A stretch of DNA of 64,000 bases from CAYRJD01 sp965247395 (GTDB taxonomy: Bacteria; Actinomycetota; Acidimicrobiia; Acidimicrobiales; Poriferisodalaceae), in the NCBI GenBank assembly GCA_965247395.1, contig OZ252012.1, positions 558,001-622,000 of the forward strand, written 5' to 3'. Position 1 is the first letter of the stretch. Each line of letters starts with the position of its first letter. The notes under the pieces were generated by a model. The model did not search any database. It was not told the origin of the DNA and saw only the letters and a list, made by a program, of their open reading frames with translations. A program made the translations under genes and the position numbers. Positions 17,324 through 27,283 of the stretch are shown one piece after another.

Positions 17324-20300
17324 ATGAGCCAAACAATGGCTACAGAACCGCAAAGCAAACAACCACGGCCCACCCAGGCCAAGTCTGCATCGGCTGGCTC
17401 GGCTTCTCAGCTTTTCCATCTTCGTTGGGAAGCAATCGCCAAGCTGGCCTGGCAAGAGGTCCACGGAACGGCTTCACCAGACACCTTGGCCGCTTTGGCT
17501 AGCGATTCGGTTCGGTGGGAGAGCGTGCTGCTTGACCTGTTAGAAAAAAACGATGAGTCGCTGCAGTCAATCCGAAGCCTCCCTAGACAGCTCCGGCGCC
17601 AGGTTGCGGCCGACTTTCATAATGACCAAGACGACCTAACCGCTGCTTATGTCCGATTAACAGGCAGAGAACCAAGCCAGCCATTACCGCAGCCAAAAGA
17701 CGGCGCACCAGGCAACGGCAAACTCGCCAAAGCAGTTAACGGTCGCGCCACCCGAAACGAAGCAAACCAGCAGAGCGCTCAACGCACACGTGAACCGATC
17801 GAACCCTGTGCACTGCAACTGTCATGGGATGCCGGGCGCGTGGTGGCTTGGGGTGCCGGTGCCAACAACGAACCGGACTCCATCGACATGGTGCTTGAGC
17901 GTTTGGCCGCAACCGGTGCCATCGAAGGTGCCTGGGTGCCGCATAAGCCCGTAAAGCTGCCGGACGGCAACGCTGCGCAGGAGACTTCAGCAGATGCCGT
18001 AGTAGCAGATCTACAGGACATTTTGGGCTGGTTGGTTGCCCTTGATGGCTCACTTGCGGAAGCCGGAACTGGCCTTAATGGAACCGCGGCTAGCGACCCT
18101 GCTTCTGACCTTATTTCTGATAATGGAGCTTCTGATAGTGAACCCACCTCAGAGCAAGGCAATACTCTCAACAACGAGGCTCTAAATGGTGATGGGCCCA
18201 ATGGTGAGGCCAACACTCTTAGTCCGATCGACTTAGTCGATCCAAACCAGTTCACCGACCCGAGCCAGGCTCAAAACACGGACCTCCTTGGAGCCAGCGT
18301 TCTATGGCTACGTGCGGCTTGTTTGGTGGCGGTTGACATGGTTGCCAACGGGCGCACAATCCCGTTATTGCGGCGCATCCGTACCCCGCGCAATCGATCT
18401 ACGCCAGATACAGGGACTTTCAATGTGAAGTGGCAGCCCGCTATGTCGCCGAGCGTGGTGCTAAATCAACTGGTCGAATCGATGCCTACAACTGTGAAGT
18501 CTGCAGCGCCCAATGTTGAACCCAAGGCGTTGCTTGAAGACGTGTTGTCAGCCACCATCAACGCTCTAATGCGCAACGTCACTGCCCGCATTGACGTACC
18601 CCAGGCACCGCATGATCCACGTACACGGGCGGAACTGATTGAGACCTATCTGGCAAATATGAGCGGGGAGCGTTTTAGGGCTTCGGCCAGTGTCGGCTCA
18701 GAGCTTGCTCGGCGCATAGAGCAATGGGCTCGCCCTGTGCTGGTTCCCGCGCGCTACTCGCTCATAATCAAACTCGACGAGCCTGATGAGTCCGATGCCT
18801 GGCACATGGCCGTGCTTTCTCCGGGTCCAAACAATTCCTTAGACCCTGTTGAAGTGGCCCTAGTGACCGGCACTAATTCACATCGCTTAGAGGTCAAGGC
18901 TCAGCTAGCGCGATTGGAGCGGTTATTGCCAGTGCTTATGCGCCCAGGCGGTAAGCGTCGTGGCGAGGTGCTGCTCAGTCAAGAAGAGGCCTGGGACTTG
19001 ATGGCGGTAACCGGGCCTGCGCTAGAAGCGGCTGGTTTTGAGGTGCGAGTTCCACCGCTTACACGTGAAAAGCCTCAGGCAGGCCTACGACTAACCGCAG
19101 AAGAATCCACCGACAGCCTTGTCGGTGCTCAACAGCTAACGGCAGTGTCTTGGACTGCCATGTTCGGTGATATTGAGCTAACGGCAGCAGAAATTCGTGA
19201 GCTCGCGTCTCAGGCGCGACCGCTAGTACAAAACCGCGGAACCTGGGTGGCACTTGATCACGCCGATCTTGCCGAAGCTGCCGCGGCTCTGGCCGAACGT
19301 GCGGCGGTAACACAGCTGACTGGTGCGCAAATGTTGCGTCAAGCATTGGGCCTAGAGGGCACGGTTCTAGCCGGGGGAGTCAGCATCGCCGATGGAGGCT
19401 GGGCGGCCGACCTGCTGAAGGCTGCCTCCACAGTAACGATGAATCCGACGACTAAGCCCGAAGGTTTCACCGGAGAGCTGCGTCATTACCAAGCCGAGGC
19501 TTTGGTGTGGCTTGATTTTCTTGACACAGCGGGCTTGGGTGGCTGTCTGGCACTTGATATGGGTTTGGGTAAAACACCAACCGTTTTAGCTCGTGTTGCG
19601 CAGGCACGTTCAGACCTGCCCACGCTGGTCATTGCACCGCCCGCTGTAGTCGGGAACTGGGCCAGTGAAGCGGCGAGATTTACCCCTGATCTTGTAGTCG
19701 AGGTGCACCATGGGGCTTCTAGGGCGGGCGCAGATGAGCTTCCAGCCAAAGTATCGGCAGCAGATCTTGTTGTTACTACCTATGGCACGGCCGTGCGCGA
19801 TATCGACACGCTGAGCGAGCTCGAATGGGACCGGGTGATCGTCGATGAGGCTCAGGTCATCAAGAACCACAACAGCGAGACTGCGCGTCAGTTGCGCAAG
19901 CTGAACGCGCGTACTCGCATAGCGCTCACAGGGACACCGATCGAAAACGGGTTGGCTGACTTGTGGTCAATTATGGATTTCTGTAGCCCAGGGTTAGTAG
20001 GGGAGCGAGCGGAGTTCATTGCGCATTTGTCAAACCCGGGAACCAACAACACCGCTACAGAATCGGCGCTACACGCGCTTAATGGTGTGTTGGTGTTTCG
20101 CCGCACCAAGAGCGAACCGTCAATTGCGGCGGAGCTACCTGATCGCATTGATGATCTTGACGACTGCACGATGACTCCCGAGCAGATTGGGCTGTATCAA
20201 GCCGTGCTCGATCAGTTGATCGTCGATACAGCGAAGAGTGAACAAAACTTGACGATGCGTAAGGGAGCGGTATTAGCGGCCATTACGGCACTAAAACAGA

Positions 20301-20920
20301 TATGTAACCATCCGCTCAACTATCAGCCCGACGACGAAAACCAAGGGATCGAAGGGCGTAGCGGCAAGCTGACACGCCTAAATGAGATTTTGGAAGTGGT
20401 GTTTGCTGCTGAGGAGCGAGTGCTGATCTTCACGCACTTTGCTAGCTGGGGTGAACGGCTAGCCAAATACTTGGCCCAGTGCTATGACATGCCCATCGAT
20501 TGCTATCACGGCGGGCTTTCACGCGGCCCTCGTGATCGGATCGTGGAGCGCTTCCAAGCCGGCAAGGGAGCTGGTGCGATGGTGTTGTCGCTCAAGGCGG
20601 GTGGAACGGGCCTGAATCTGACCGCGGCTAGTCATGTGGTGCTGTACGACCGTTGGTGGAATCCGGCCGTTGAAGATCAGGCGCGTGACCGTGCGTGGCG
20701 GATAGGCCAAACCAAGACAGTTATCTGTCACCGACTTGTTTGCCCTGGAACGGTTGATGAGCGAGTTGAAGAGATTGTGGCTGGTAAGCGACAAATTGCA
20801 GACATGGTGCTGCCAAAGGCCAGCTCGTTAGGCGATCTTGACGCTACGCAGCTAAGAAAGGCGCTGGGTATCAACGAGAACCTGCTGACCGAGATTGAAA
20901 ACGGTTCTAACGGATCATGA
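17324..20920 (+). CDS. helZ: SNF2-family DNA helicase/translocase (HelZ-like)
   Basis: A 1198-residue protein. Residues ~1-330 are poorly conserved and contain an Asn/Gly/Asp-rich linker at about 245-305. A SNF2-associated domain follows at about 430-700. The ATPase core starts near 720, with motif I MGLGKT at 746-751 and motif II DEAQ at 841-844. The second RecA lobe ends with motif VI QARDRAWRIGQ near 1125. It should move along duplex DNA and remodel protein-DNA complexes. The mycobacterial HelZ gene also lies near the proteasome locus, which supports the name. Coupled to the next gene by an ATGA overlap (20917-20920). Confidence 0.87.
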   Translation: MSQTMATEPQSKQPRPTQAKSASAGSASQLFHLRWEAIAKLAWQEVHGTASPDTLAALASDSVRWESVLLDLLEKNDESLQSIRSLPRQLRRQVAADFHNDQDDLTAAYVRLTGREPSQPLPQPKDGAPGNGKLAKAVNGRATRNEANQQSAQRTREPIEPCALQLSWDAGRVVAWGAGANNEPDSIDMVLERLAATGAIEGAWVPHKPVKLPDGNAAQETSADAVVADLQDILGWLVALDGSLAEAGTGLNGTAASDPASDLISDNGASDSEPTSEQGNTLNNEALNGDGPNGEANTLSPIDLVDPNQFTDPSQAQNTDLLGASVLWLRAACLVAVDMVANGRTIPLLRRIRTPRNRSTPDTGTFNVKWQPAMSPSVVLNQLVESMPTTVKSAAPNVEPKALLEDVLSATINALMRNVTARIDVPQAPHDPRTRAELIETYLANMSGERFRASASVGSELARRIEQWARPVLVPARYSLIIKLDEPDESDAWHMAVLSPGPNNSLDPVEVALVTGTNSHRLEVKAQLARLERLLPVLMRPGGKRRGEVLLSQEEAWDLMAVTGPALEAAGFEVRVPPLTREKPQAGLRLTAEESTDSLVGAQQLTAVSWTAMFGDIELTAAEIRELASQARPLVQNRGTWVALDHADLAEAAAALAERAAVTQLTGAQMLRQALGLEGTVLAGGVSIADGGWAADLLKAASTVTMNPTTKPEGFTGELRHYQAEALVWLDFLDTAGLGGCLALDMGLGKTPTVLARVAQARSDLPTLVIAPPAVVGNWASEAARFTPDLVVEVHHGASRAGADELPAKVSAADLVVTTYGTAVRDIDTLSELEWDRVIVDEAQVIKNHNSETARQLRKLNARTRIALTGTPIENGLADLWSIMDFCSPGLVGERAEFIAHLSNPGTNNTATESALHALNGVLVFRRTKSEPSIAAELPDRIDDLDDCTMTPEQIGLYQAVLDQLIVDTAKSEQNLTMRKGAVLAAITALKQICNHPLNYQPDDENQGIEGRSGKLTRLNEILEVVFAAEERVLIFTHFASWGERLAKYLAQCYDMPIDCYHGGLSRGPRDRIVERFQAGKGAGAMVLSLKAGGTGLNLTAASHVVLYDRWWNPAVEDQARDRAWRIGQTKTVICHRLVCPGTVDERVEEIVAGKRQIADMVLPKASSLGDLDATQLRKALGINENLLTEIENGSNGS

Positions 20921-21360
20921 GCTCACGTAGACGCGATTCAAAGGCCACAGGCCACAGGCGGCGACGTAAGGCCAAACCAGCGACCTCGTCAAGGACCAGG
21001 CGGCTCGCTGATAATGGAAAGCCCACCGCATCGCCCAAAGTAAGTCAGCAGTTTTGGCATGGCAAAGATGTAGGCAAGGTTGCTAGTGAAATTGGTTCAC
21101 AAATTCTTAACCAGCACCTCGATGTTGACTTAAATGGCGATCTATCTGGCAGCTCTGTTGGTAGTTCAATTGGCAACTCAATTGGAGATGTTTCAGCCAA
21201 TGAGCTTGCTGTAGTCACCGCAACGGTGCGGTCTTTAGGCGCACCGCCTTTGGCTGGACGAGAAATCATCGCCGAGCATTATTTCGATGCGGCCTATCAA
21301 CGAGCTGCCGCTATGGCTCAAGCGTTGCTCACACAGGCTGCGGAACACACTGCTAAATAG
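20917..21360 (+). CDS. Small basic protein of unknown function downstream of the helicase
   Basis: A 147-residue protein with a very basic N-terminus (about residues 1-35, rich in Arg and Lys) and a Gly/Ser/Ile-rich middle with near-repeats (GDLSGSSVGSSIGNSIGD). The C-terminal helix is alanine-rich (AAAMAQALLTQAAEH). I do not recognise a family. In mycobacteria the gene after helZ encodes a SWIM zinc-finger protein, but no CxC...CxH motif is visible here. The ATGA overlap with the helicase stop suggests a partner or accessory role, possibly in DNA binding. Confidence 0.6.
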   Translation: MSSRRRDSKATGHRRRRKAKPATSSRTRRLADNGKPTASPKVSQQFWHGKDVGKVASEIGSQILNQHLDVDLNGDLSGSSVGSSIGNSIGDVSANELAVVTATVRSLGAPPLAGREIIAEHYFDAAYQRAAAMAQALLTQAAEHTAK

Positions 21361-21489
21361 GCGCTACAAGCCTTGTTTGTTAACGGTTTGCCGGTGGGTT
21401 AGCTAGCGGCACTCCTATAATCACCATTCTGTAAAGTGCTTATTTAGCTGGGCCCGCGCTCCTGGCCCTATTTCTCCAGGTTTACGCCC

Positions 21490-21531
21490 TATCCCTGTAT
21501 CCATATCCCTGTATCCCTATCCCTGTATGCC
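21490..21531. repeat. Three tandem 14-bp repeats
   Basis: The units are TATCCCTGTATCCA (21490-21503), TATCCCTGTATCCC (21504-21517) and TATCCCTGTATGCC (21518-21531). They lie in the 258-bp gap before the DsbA-family gene, about 90 bp upstream of its start. The rest of the gap holds nothing I can name. Confidence 0.8.
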
Positions 21532-21618
21532 AACCCCCCTATTCCTACCGGATTGCTGCAGGCCAAGGTCAAGCCTGGCGTCAATACGGCCGCGGGTCAG
21601 CATTGCTAATCTCCAGGC

Positions 21619-22341
21619 ATGGCAAAACAGGTTCCTGCAACGGATTTTGAGGCTCCCACCGAGCTTGACTTTCATTTTGATGTCATGTGCCCCTGGGCAT
21701 ACCAAACCTCGCTGTGGATGCGCGATGTGCGTGACCAGCTCGATCTCACCGTCAATTGGCGCTTTTTCAGCTTGGAAGAGGTAAATCTTCGCCCAGGCAA
21801 AAAACACCCGTGGGAGCGCGACTGGAGCTACGGCTGGTCGATGATGCGTATCGGAGCAATCCTGCGCCGTAAGGACATGGCTCTGCTTGATGATTGGTAT
21901 GCGGCGTCTGGCAAGGCTCTCCACGTGGATGGCAATCGCCCGCACAACCCGGACGTCGCAAGACACTTGCTCGAGCAAATTGGAGCCGATCCGGGCATCG
22001 TTGATGAATCCATTGCGGACGAGACCACTCACGATGAGATCCGCGCCGAACACGATCGAGTAGTCAATTCCGGTGGTTTCGGCGTGCCGACCTTGTTCTT
22101 CCCTGACGGACAGAGCCTTTTCGGACCGGTGCTGCTTGACCCGCCCAGCGGCGACGCGGCCTTACGGCTTTGGAACCAGGTAACTGGCTGGCTTGAATTC
22201 CCACACCTGTATGAGGTGCAGCGGCCAAAGACTCAGTCGGATGAGAAAGCGATCTACGAAACCTTTAAGCCGTACTTAGAGGCCCGTGACTGGGTCAGCA
22301 TCAATCGCGGCAAAGAAGTCGATTTCGAACCCAACGACTGA
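21619..22341 (+). CDS. DsbA-family thioredoxin-fold protein with CPWA motif
   Basis: A 240-residue protein with the thioredoxin-like opening LDFHFDVMCPWAYQTSLW. The active-site position reads C24-P-W-A27 rather than CPWC. The cis-Pro region is visible as GGFGVPTLFF near residue 157. It is close in form to the actinobacterial FrnE/Rv2466c-like DsbA group, where the single N-terminal Cys could work with mycothiol. There is no signal peptide, so it is cytoplasmic. It stands alone and meets the ParE gene tail to tail. Confidence 0.75.
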   Translation: MAKQVPATDFEAPTELDFHFDVMCPWAYQTSLWMRDVRDQLDLTVNWRFFSLEEVNLRPGKKHPWERDWSYGWSMMRIGAILRRKDMALLDDWYAASGKALHVDGNRPHNPDVARHLLEQIGADPGIVDESIADETTHDEIRAEHDRVVNSGGFGVPTLFFPDGQSLFGPVLLDPPSGDAALRLWNQVTGWLEFPHLYEVQRPKTQSDEKAIYETFKPYLEARDWVSINRGKEVDFEPND

Positions 22342-22351
22342 GGCGCAACGC

Positions 22352-24553
22352 CTACACGTCAAGCGCGTGACCGTATTCCTTGCTGTGCTTGACGATGAAG
22401 TCTTTACGAGGCTCAACTTCTGAGCCCATCATGATCTGAAACGCCTTGGCAGCCTCAGCCTGAGCCTGTTTGGCTTCTCCCATGGTTACCTGACGCAACA
22501 CTCGGGTTTCTGGGCTAAGCGTGGTCTCAAACAGCTCGTTGTCGTCCATTTCACCAAGGCCCTTGAAGCGCGTCATCCTGTAGCTGCTCCCCTTCTTGTC
22601 AAGTTCGGTTAGGCGTTTCGAGAGTTCTGTTTCGGAGTAAACAAACTCTTTGTTCTGACCAACAGAGAGCGCATGCGTGGGCGGTTGCGCCGCGTATATC
22701 CGACCTGCTTCGAGCAGAGGCCGCATGTAATGGAACAAGAGTGTCAGCACCAGGCAGCGGATGTGGCTGCCGTCAACATCAGCATCGGCCAGCAAGATCA
22801 CACGCTCATAGCGAGCGTTGCGCAGATCAAAATCGTCCCCGGTGCCAGCGCCGATCGCGGTGAACAGTGCCACTGCCTCAGCATTATCTAGCACGGCCTT
22901 GCGAGTGCTTTTGGCTGCGTTTACGACCTTGCCCCGCAGCGGTAGTACTGCCTGCCAACCGGCGTCACGTGCCCGCTTGGCCGGGCCTGCCGCTGAGTCG
23001 CCCTCCACTATTAGTAGTTCTCCACCCGGATGTTCACGGCAGTCAGCCAGTTTGGCTGGCAAGCCATTTCCGCTAAGCGTTGCGGCCTTACGTGTTTCGG
23101 CTTGGGCTTGCTTCGCCGCAACTCGCCCAAGAATCGCATCGCCCACTTTGTCGAGCACAGCCTTGACGTGGGCCTTACGTGAGCCTTGAGCCTTCCCATC
23201 AAACCAGTCCCCCAGGCCATCTCTGACTACGCGTGAAACGATGCCTTGCACCTGTGGAGTAGTCAGCTCGCGCTTGGTCTGTCCACGGAACTGCGGCTCA
23301 GGAGTAGTCACCCTGATCACCGCCATAAGGCCTTCCTGGATGTCCTCTTTTTGCGCTCGTGCATCGCCGCGCATCTTTCGCAGCTTGAGCGGATCCGCAT
23401 CCTTTAGTGCGTTATTCACAACAGCGGTAAGAGCACGCTCAAAGCCCGCTAAGTGAGTACCACCATCAGGTGTTGGGATGGTGTTGACAAAGCTCACGGT
23501 CTTGGCATCAAGTGATGCCACCCAACGCAGGCCTATCTCAACCTTGCATTCACGAGTTACCTCTGTGGGTTTCCCCCCGACAGGCACGGTGTCTGTGAAC
23601 GCTTCCGTCCCTGTCAGCATTATGCGCCCGGTAAGCGATGGGGCGCCTTCGGACAAGCTCTCAACAAAGTCGTTCAGTCCGCCCGCCGACACAATTTCTT
23701 CGGGAGCCTTCTTATGGCCTTTGCGTTTGTCATGTATCCGCACCTTCAGGCCAGGCAGCAAGAAGCAAATCTGAGTTAAGCGCTCTCGCACCTCTTCGTA
23801 GCTAATTGCTGCTTCTGGTTCGAATAATCCCAGCTCGGGCCAGAAACGCACTCGTGTACCGGTGCGCATACGCGGCACTTTCCCGACTCGTGCTATCGAA
23901 TGACCCTTGCGGAAGCGATTGGAGCTGTCAACGTTGCCAGCCTTGCGGTCGCGAAATTCGAGTCGATGAGTTGCCCCGTTGCGGTCGACCTCACAAACGA
24001 CACGCGTTGAGTAAGCGTTGACGACGGCGGCACCAACACCATGCAGGCCGCCTGAGGCGCTGTAGTGACTGCTACCAAATTTGGCGCCTGCGTGCAGTTG
24101 GCTAAACACAACTTCGAGTGCGGTGACTTCGCCTTCGAACTTGTCTATGGGGATGCCACGGCCGCGGTCAGACACCTCATAGGAGCCATCGGAGTGCATG
24201 ACTATCTCAATGAGCTTGCCGTGGCCAGCGCCGGTTTCATCCACGCTGTTGTCAATCATTTCCCAGAGCAGATGAGTTAGGCCGGCTGAGCCGTTATCAC
24301 CTATGTACATACCTGGTCGGCGGCGGACGGCCTCTAAGCCTTCTAAGACCTCAATCGCCTCGGCGTCGTAGGTTCCCGGTTTCGATTGCTTTGTTTGTTG
24401 TTTGAGGGCTGATGATTTCTTGGCGGGTGGCTTTTTAGCAGGTGTCTTTTTGCCAGGTTTCTGGGTCGAACTTGCCTCTGTTGGATCTGTATCGTTCATA
24501 GTTGGATCGTTCATAGATAGCTCAAGCTGTGCCGTGCCCGTCTCGAGAGTCAT
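22352..24553 (-). CDS. parE: Type IIA topoisomerase subunit B (ParE-like)
   Basis: A 733-residue ATPase subunit. After a Lys/Ala/Pro-rich tail at residues ~30-60, the GHKL domain has VLEGLEAVRRRPGMYIG, the ATP-lid region SGGLHGVGAAVVNA and the TOPRIM signature EGDSAAGPAKRARD. DADVDGSHI gives the metal-binding acidic residues. The C-terminal PLLEAGRIYAAQPP and RFKGLGEM are conserved. With the subunit encoded just upstream it should form a second topoisomerase (Topo IV type) for decatenating chromosomes. Whether a separate gyrase exists elsewhere cannot be seen here. ATGA overlap with parC (24553-24550). Confidence 0.88.
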   Translation of the reverse strand: MTLETGTAQLELSMNDPTMNDTDPTEASSTQKPGKKTPAKKPPAKKSSALKQQTKQSKPGTYDAEAIEVLEGLEAVRRRPGMYIGDNGSAGLTHLLWEMIDNSVDETGAGHGKLIEIVMHSDGSYEVSDRGRGIPIDKFEGEVTALEVVFSQLHAGAKFGSSHYSASGGLHGVGAAVVNAYSTRVVCEVDRNGATHRLEFRDRKAGNVDSSNRFRKGHSIARVGKVPRMRTGTRVRFWPELGLFEPEAAISYEEVRERLTQICFLLPGLKVRIHDKRKGHKKAPEEIVSAGGLNDFVESLSEGAPSLTGRIMLTGTEAFTDTVPVGGKPTEVTRECKVEIGLRWVASLDAKTVSFVNTIPTPDGGTHLAGFERALTAVVNNALKDADPLKLRKMRGDARAQKEDIQEGLMAVIRVTTPEPQFRGQTKRELTTPQVQGIVSRVVRDGLGDWFDGKAQGSRKAHVKAVLDKVGDAILGRVAAKQAQAETRKAATLSGNGLPAKLADCREHPGGELLIVEGDSAAGPAKRARDAGWQAVLPLRGKVVNAAKSTRKAVLDNAEAVALFTAIGAGTGDDFDLRNARYERVILLADADVDGSHIRCLVLTLLFHYMRPLLEAGRIYAAQPPTHALSVGQNKEFVYSETELSKRLTELDKKGSSYRMTRFKGLGEMDDNELFETTLSPETRVLRQVTMGEAKQAQAEAAKAFQIMMGSEVEPRKDFIVKHSKEYGHALDV

Positions 24554-27198
24554 CCGAAGCGGTACTCCCCTACCGTCAACACGCGCAGAGGTGCATCGGT
24601 TTCTTCGTCCTTCAGCTCGCTGGCAGATTCCTTCGAAGACGTCGTTGTAAGTGCTAACTCAATCGGCTGCAACCTTGCCAACTCAACAGAATCCTTAGTG
24701 CTCACCTCAGTGCTTACCAAAGCGGCAACAGATTCGGCACGACCAATCCAAGCGGTTGATACTGCGGTTTCAGATGGCTTGGTTTCGTCGCCACGGAGCC
24801 TTATGGCAGCCACACCGCCGGTCGCTCGCCCAAAGCTCTTTAGGTCAGAGAGATCTGTGGTCTTTATTGCGCCGATATCAGTAATCAATACTGCACGTGC
24901 ACCGAACTCCGCAAGACCCGCTGCCACGACAACGGCACCACCTTTTAGCTTCATTCCGGCTACTGGCATAGCGCCGTGTCCGCGAATCGGGATTGCGCTG
25001 GCTTCGGTTCGCAAGATCTGCCCATCAGAAGCGATCATCACCAAGTCGGCCCCGTCAGGAGCGTCGAATGCAGCAATCACCTTGTCGCCATCTGCAAGGT
25101 TGATCAGAGAGCTAACTCGACGACGAGATGACAGTGCCGATCGTTCGGTGCGTTTGATCTGGCCGCGACGAGTTACCAAAGCCACCGGCAAGGGTTCGCT
25201 GGTTGTGTTACCAACGGTTTTTACGGCATCAGCAGCCGTTAATAACCCCACAACTTTTTCTCCACGGCTGAGCGAAAACATTTCTGTTACCGAAGCTCCA
25301 CGACTGCCGCGTGCCATCTCGGGTATTGAATTAGCTGCAACACTCAACAGTCGCCCGGTATCAGTAACGGCGTAGAGCACATCCAGCGTTGAGGTCTCCA
25401 ATGTCGCCTGGAGTAAGTCATGTCTGCCTGGTTTGGCATTCAGAGGATCATCTAAGCCGTGGCGTCCCAGTAATCCAGACGTTGAAAGCGCAATGATTGT
25501 GGTGGGTATTACTCCACCAGGTACCCCGCCATTTACACCAGCACTGGCGTTACCGGCATCACCCGCTGAGTCCGCAGAACCTTTGGTGGAATAGCTGCTG
25601 GAGTGATTGGTGGAATAGCCAGCAGAACCAGCCTCGCTGCTCCGAGCCATATCAGCCTTTGCAAGCTCATCAAAGGCAGCTAGGTCGTCAAGGCGTAGCA
25701 AGTTGGAACGCCTGGGCACCGCAAAGCGCTTAACCAACTCGTCTAACTCCTTGCCAAGCAAGGTGCGTTGGCGCGTCTTGGACTTGAGCAGTTTCTCGTA
25801 ACCGCTAATCGCATCGGTTAGCTCGGCCAGTTCGGCTTCAAGTTTGCCCACCTCAAGCCCGGTTAGGCGACGCAGCATCAGGTCCAAAATGTGCTCAGCT
25901 TGAGCCTCACTGATTGAGAGCTTCGAGATCAGCTCCTTGCGTGCCTTAGCTACATCGGGTGCGCCACGAATAATCGCGATTACAACGTCAATCTGATCAA
26001 GCGCTTTTAGCAACCCTTCAACAATGTGGCTGCGTTGCTTAGCGTGGTCGCGACGGAAGATTGTTCGCCGAACTATCACATCAAGCCGATGCGAGATGTA
26101 GTGCTGACACAGCTCATAGAGACTTAACGTAGTTGGGACATCGTTCACTAAAGCCACGTTGTTGACGTTGAAATTGTCCTCCAATGGAGTGAGTCGATAC
26201 AGGTCACTCAATACTGCGCGGCCACCAACGCCCGGACGGCACTCAATCACGAGCCGCAGACCACTGTGCCGATCGGACAGATCATCAACGGAGCTGACGC
26301 CAGGCAGCTTTCCGGCTTGGACTAGCCCACGGATTTTTGTCAGCACACGCTCAGGGCCAACCATGTAAGGCAATTCGGTAACCACAATTCGCTCACGCTT
26401 GGCAGTGGCGTGCTCAACTTCTGCGCGCGCTCGCACCCTCACGCTGCCCCTGCCAGTTTCATAAGCACTACGCAAAGCGTCATCGTTAACCACCAGAGCG
26501 CCACCGGGAAAGTCGGGTGCCGGTAGATGCTTCATTAGCTCATCGACGGTTGGCTTGGGCCTTTGCTTGGTCAACACCAGCTTGATAGCTGCAGCCACCT
26601 CTCCCAGATTGTGTGGCGCCATTGAAGTAGCCATACCAACGGCAATGCCACTAGCGCCATTCACCAACAGATTCGGCAACACCGCTGGCAAGCAGGTTGG
26701 TTCCATTCGTTCACCGTCAAAGTTGGGAACGAACTCGACCGTGTCCTCGTTTATTTCAGATACCAGCGTTATGGCTCCATCGGTCAAACGCGCCTCGGTA
26801 TAGCGATAGGCGGCCGGAGGATCATCCAAGCTGCCGAAGTTGCCCTTGGGATCAACCAGCGTGAGCGACATAGCAAAGCGCTGACCCATCCTCACCATGG
26901 CTTCGTAGATAGCGCTGTCTCCGTGCGGGTGGTACTTCCCCATTACCTCGCCAACAACTGCGGCCGATTTACGGAACGGCTCGCCCGGACGCAAGCCGAG
27001 AGCGTTCATAGCAAACAAAATCCGTCGCTGGACTGGTTTCAACCCGTCACGCACGTCCGGAATTGCCCTGGCTGTTGTGACCGACAGCGCATACGGCATG
27101 AATGAGTCGCGCATCTCATCGTGCACGGGGCTGGGATCAATGCGGCGTGCGATCTCCGAGGGTTTGCTGGGTATGGATGGCTTTTTTGTCTTAGGCAT
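24550..27198 (-). CDS. parC: Type IIA topoisomerase subunit A (ParC-like)
   Basis: An 882-residue DNA-cleaving subunit. The winged-helix core contains RDGLKPVQRRIL, GEVMGKYHPHGDSAIYEA and the catalytic tyrosine Tyr133 in AYRYTEARL. A coiled-coil gate follows at about 380-500, then a C-terminal beta-propeller domain from about 590. Between gate and propeller is a Ser/Gly/Ala-rich linker (about residues 525-565). The order parC then parE on one mRNA, with overlapping stop and start, ensures equal amounts. Quinolone-resistance-region residues are present but resistance cannot be judged. Confidence 0.88.
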   Translation of the reverse strand: MPKTKKPSIPSKPSEIARRIDPSPVHDEMRDSFMPYALSVTTARAIPDVRDGLKPVQRRILFAMNALGLRPGEPFRKSAAVVGEVMGKYHPHGDSAIYEAMVRMGQRFAMSLTLVDPKGNFGSLDDPPAAYRYTEARLTDGAITLVSEINEDTVEFVPNFDGERMEPTCLPAVLPNLLVNGASGIAVGMATSMAPHNLGEVAAAIKLVLTKQRPKPTVDELMKHLPAPDFPGGALVVNDDALRSAYETGRGSVRVRARAEVEHATAKRERIVVTELPYMVGPERVLTKIRGLVQAGKLPGVSSVDDLSDRHSGLRLVIECRPGVGGRAVLSDLYRLTPLEDNFNVNNVALVNDVPTTLSLYELCQHYISHRLDVIVRRTIFRRDHAKQRSHIVEGLLKALDQIDVVIAIIRGAPDVAKARKELISKLSISEAQAEHILDLMLRRLTGLEVGKLEAELAELTDAISGYEKLLKSKTRQRTLLGKELDELVKRFAVPRRSNLLRLDDLAAFDELAKADMARSSEAGSAGYSTNHSSSYSTKGSADSAGDAGNASAGVNGGVPGGVIPTTIIALSTSGLLGRHGLDDPLNAKPGRHDLLQATLETSTLDVLYAVTDTGRLLSVAANSIPEMARGSRGASVTEMFSLSRGEKVVGLLTAADAVKTVGNTTSEPLPVALVTRRGQIKRTERSALSSRRRVSSLINLADGDKVIAAFDAPDGADLVMIASDGQILRTEASAIPIRGHGAMPVAGMKLKGGAVVVAAGLAEFGARAVLITDIGAIKTTDLSDLKSFGRATGGVAAIRLRGDETKPSETAVSTAWIGRAESVAALVSTEVSTKDSVELARLQPIELALTTTSSKESASELKDEETDAPLRVLTVGEYRFG

Positions 27199-27252
27199 GA
27201 ATCGGCTGCGACATGGTTGATTAGCGCTGATGAGCGCTAATGAGAGTAGAAC

Positions 27253-27275
27253 AGGCCGCGATAAATCAGCGGCCT
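27253..27275. terminator. Strong GC hairpin between the unknown basic protein gene and parC
   Basis: AGGCCGC (27253-27259) pairs perfectly with GCGGCCT (27269-27275) around a 9-base loop. On the plus strand ATTTT follows. On the minus strand, which is the coding strand for both neighbours, only a weak T-rich run follows. It lies 9 bp after the minus-strand stop at 27284, so it may attenuate or end that transcript. Confidence 0.45.
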
Positions 27276-27283
27276 ATTTTGTG

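Noticed and set aside
21490..21531. CRISPR array
   Set aside because: Units are 14 bp, directly adjacent without spacers, and no cas gene is in the window.
21619..22341. CPWA in the DsbA-family protein as a second recoded or damaged redox motif
   Set aside because: The fourth position is a sense Ala codon, and a CPWA motif fits what I recall of this actinobacterial subfamily, so no recoding is implied.
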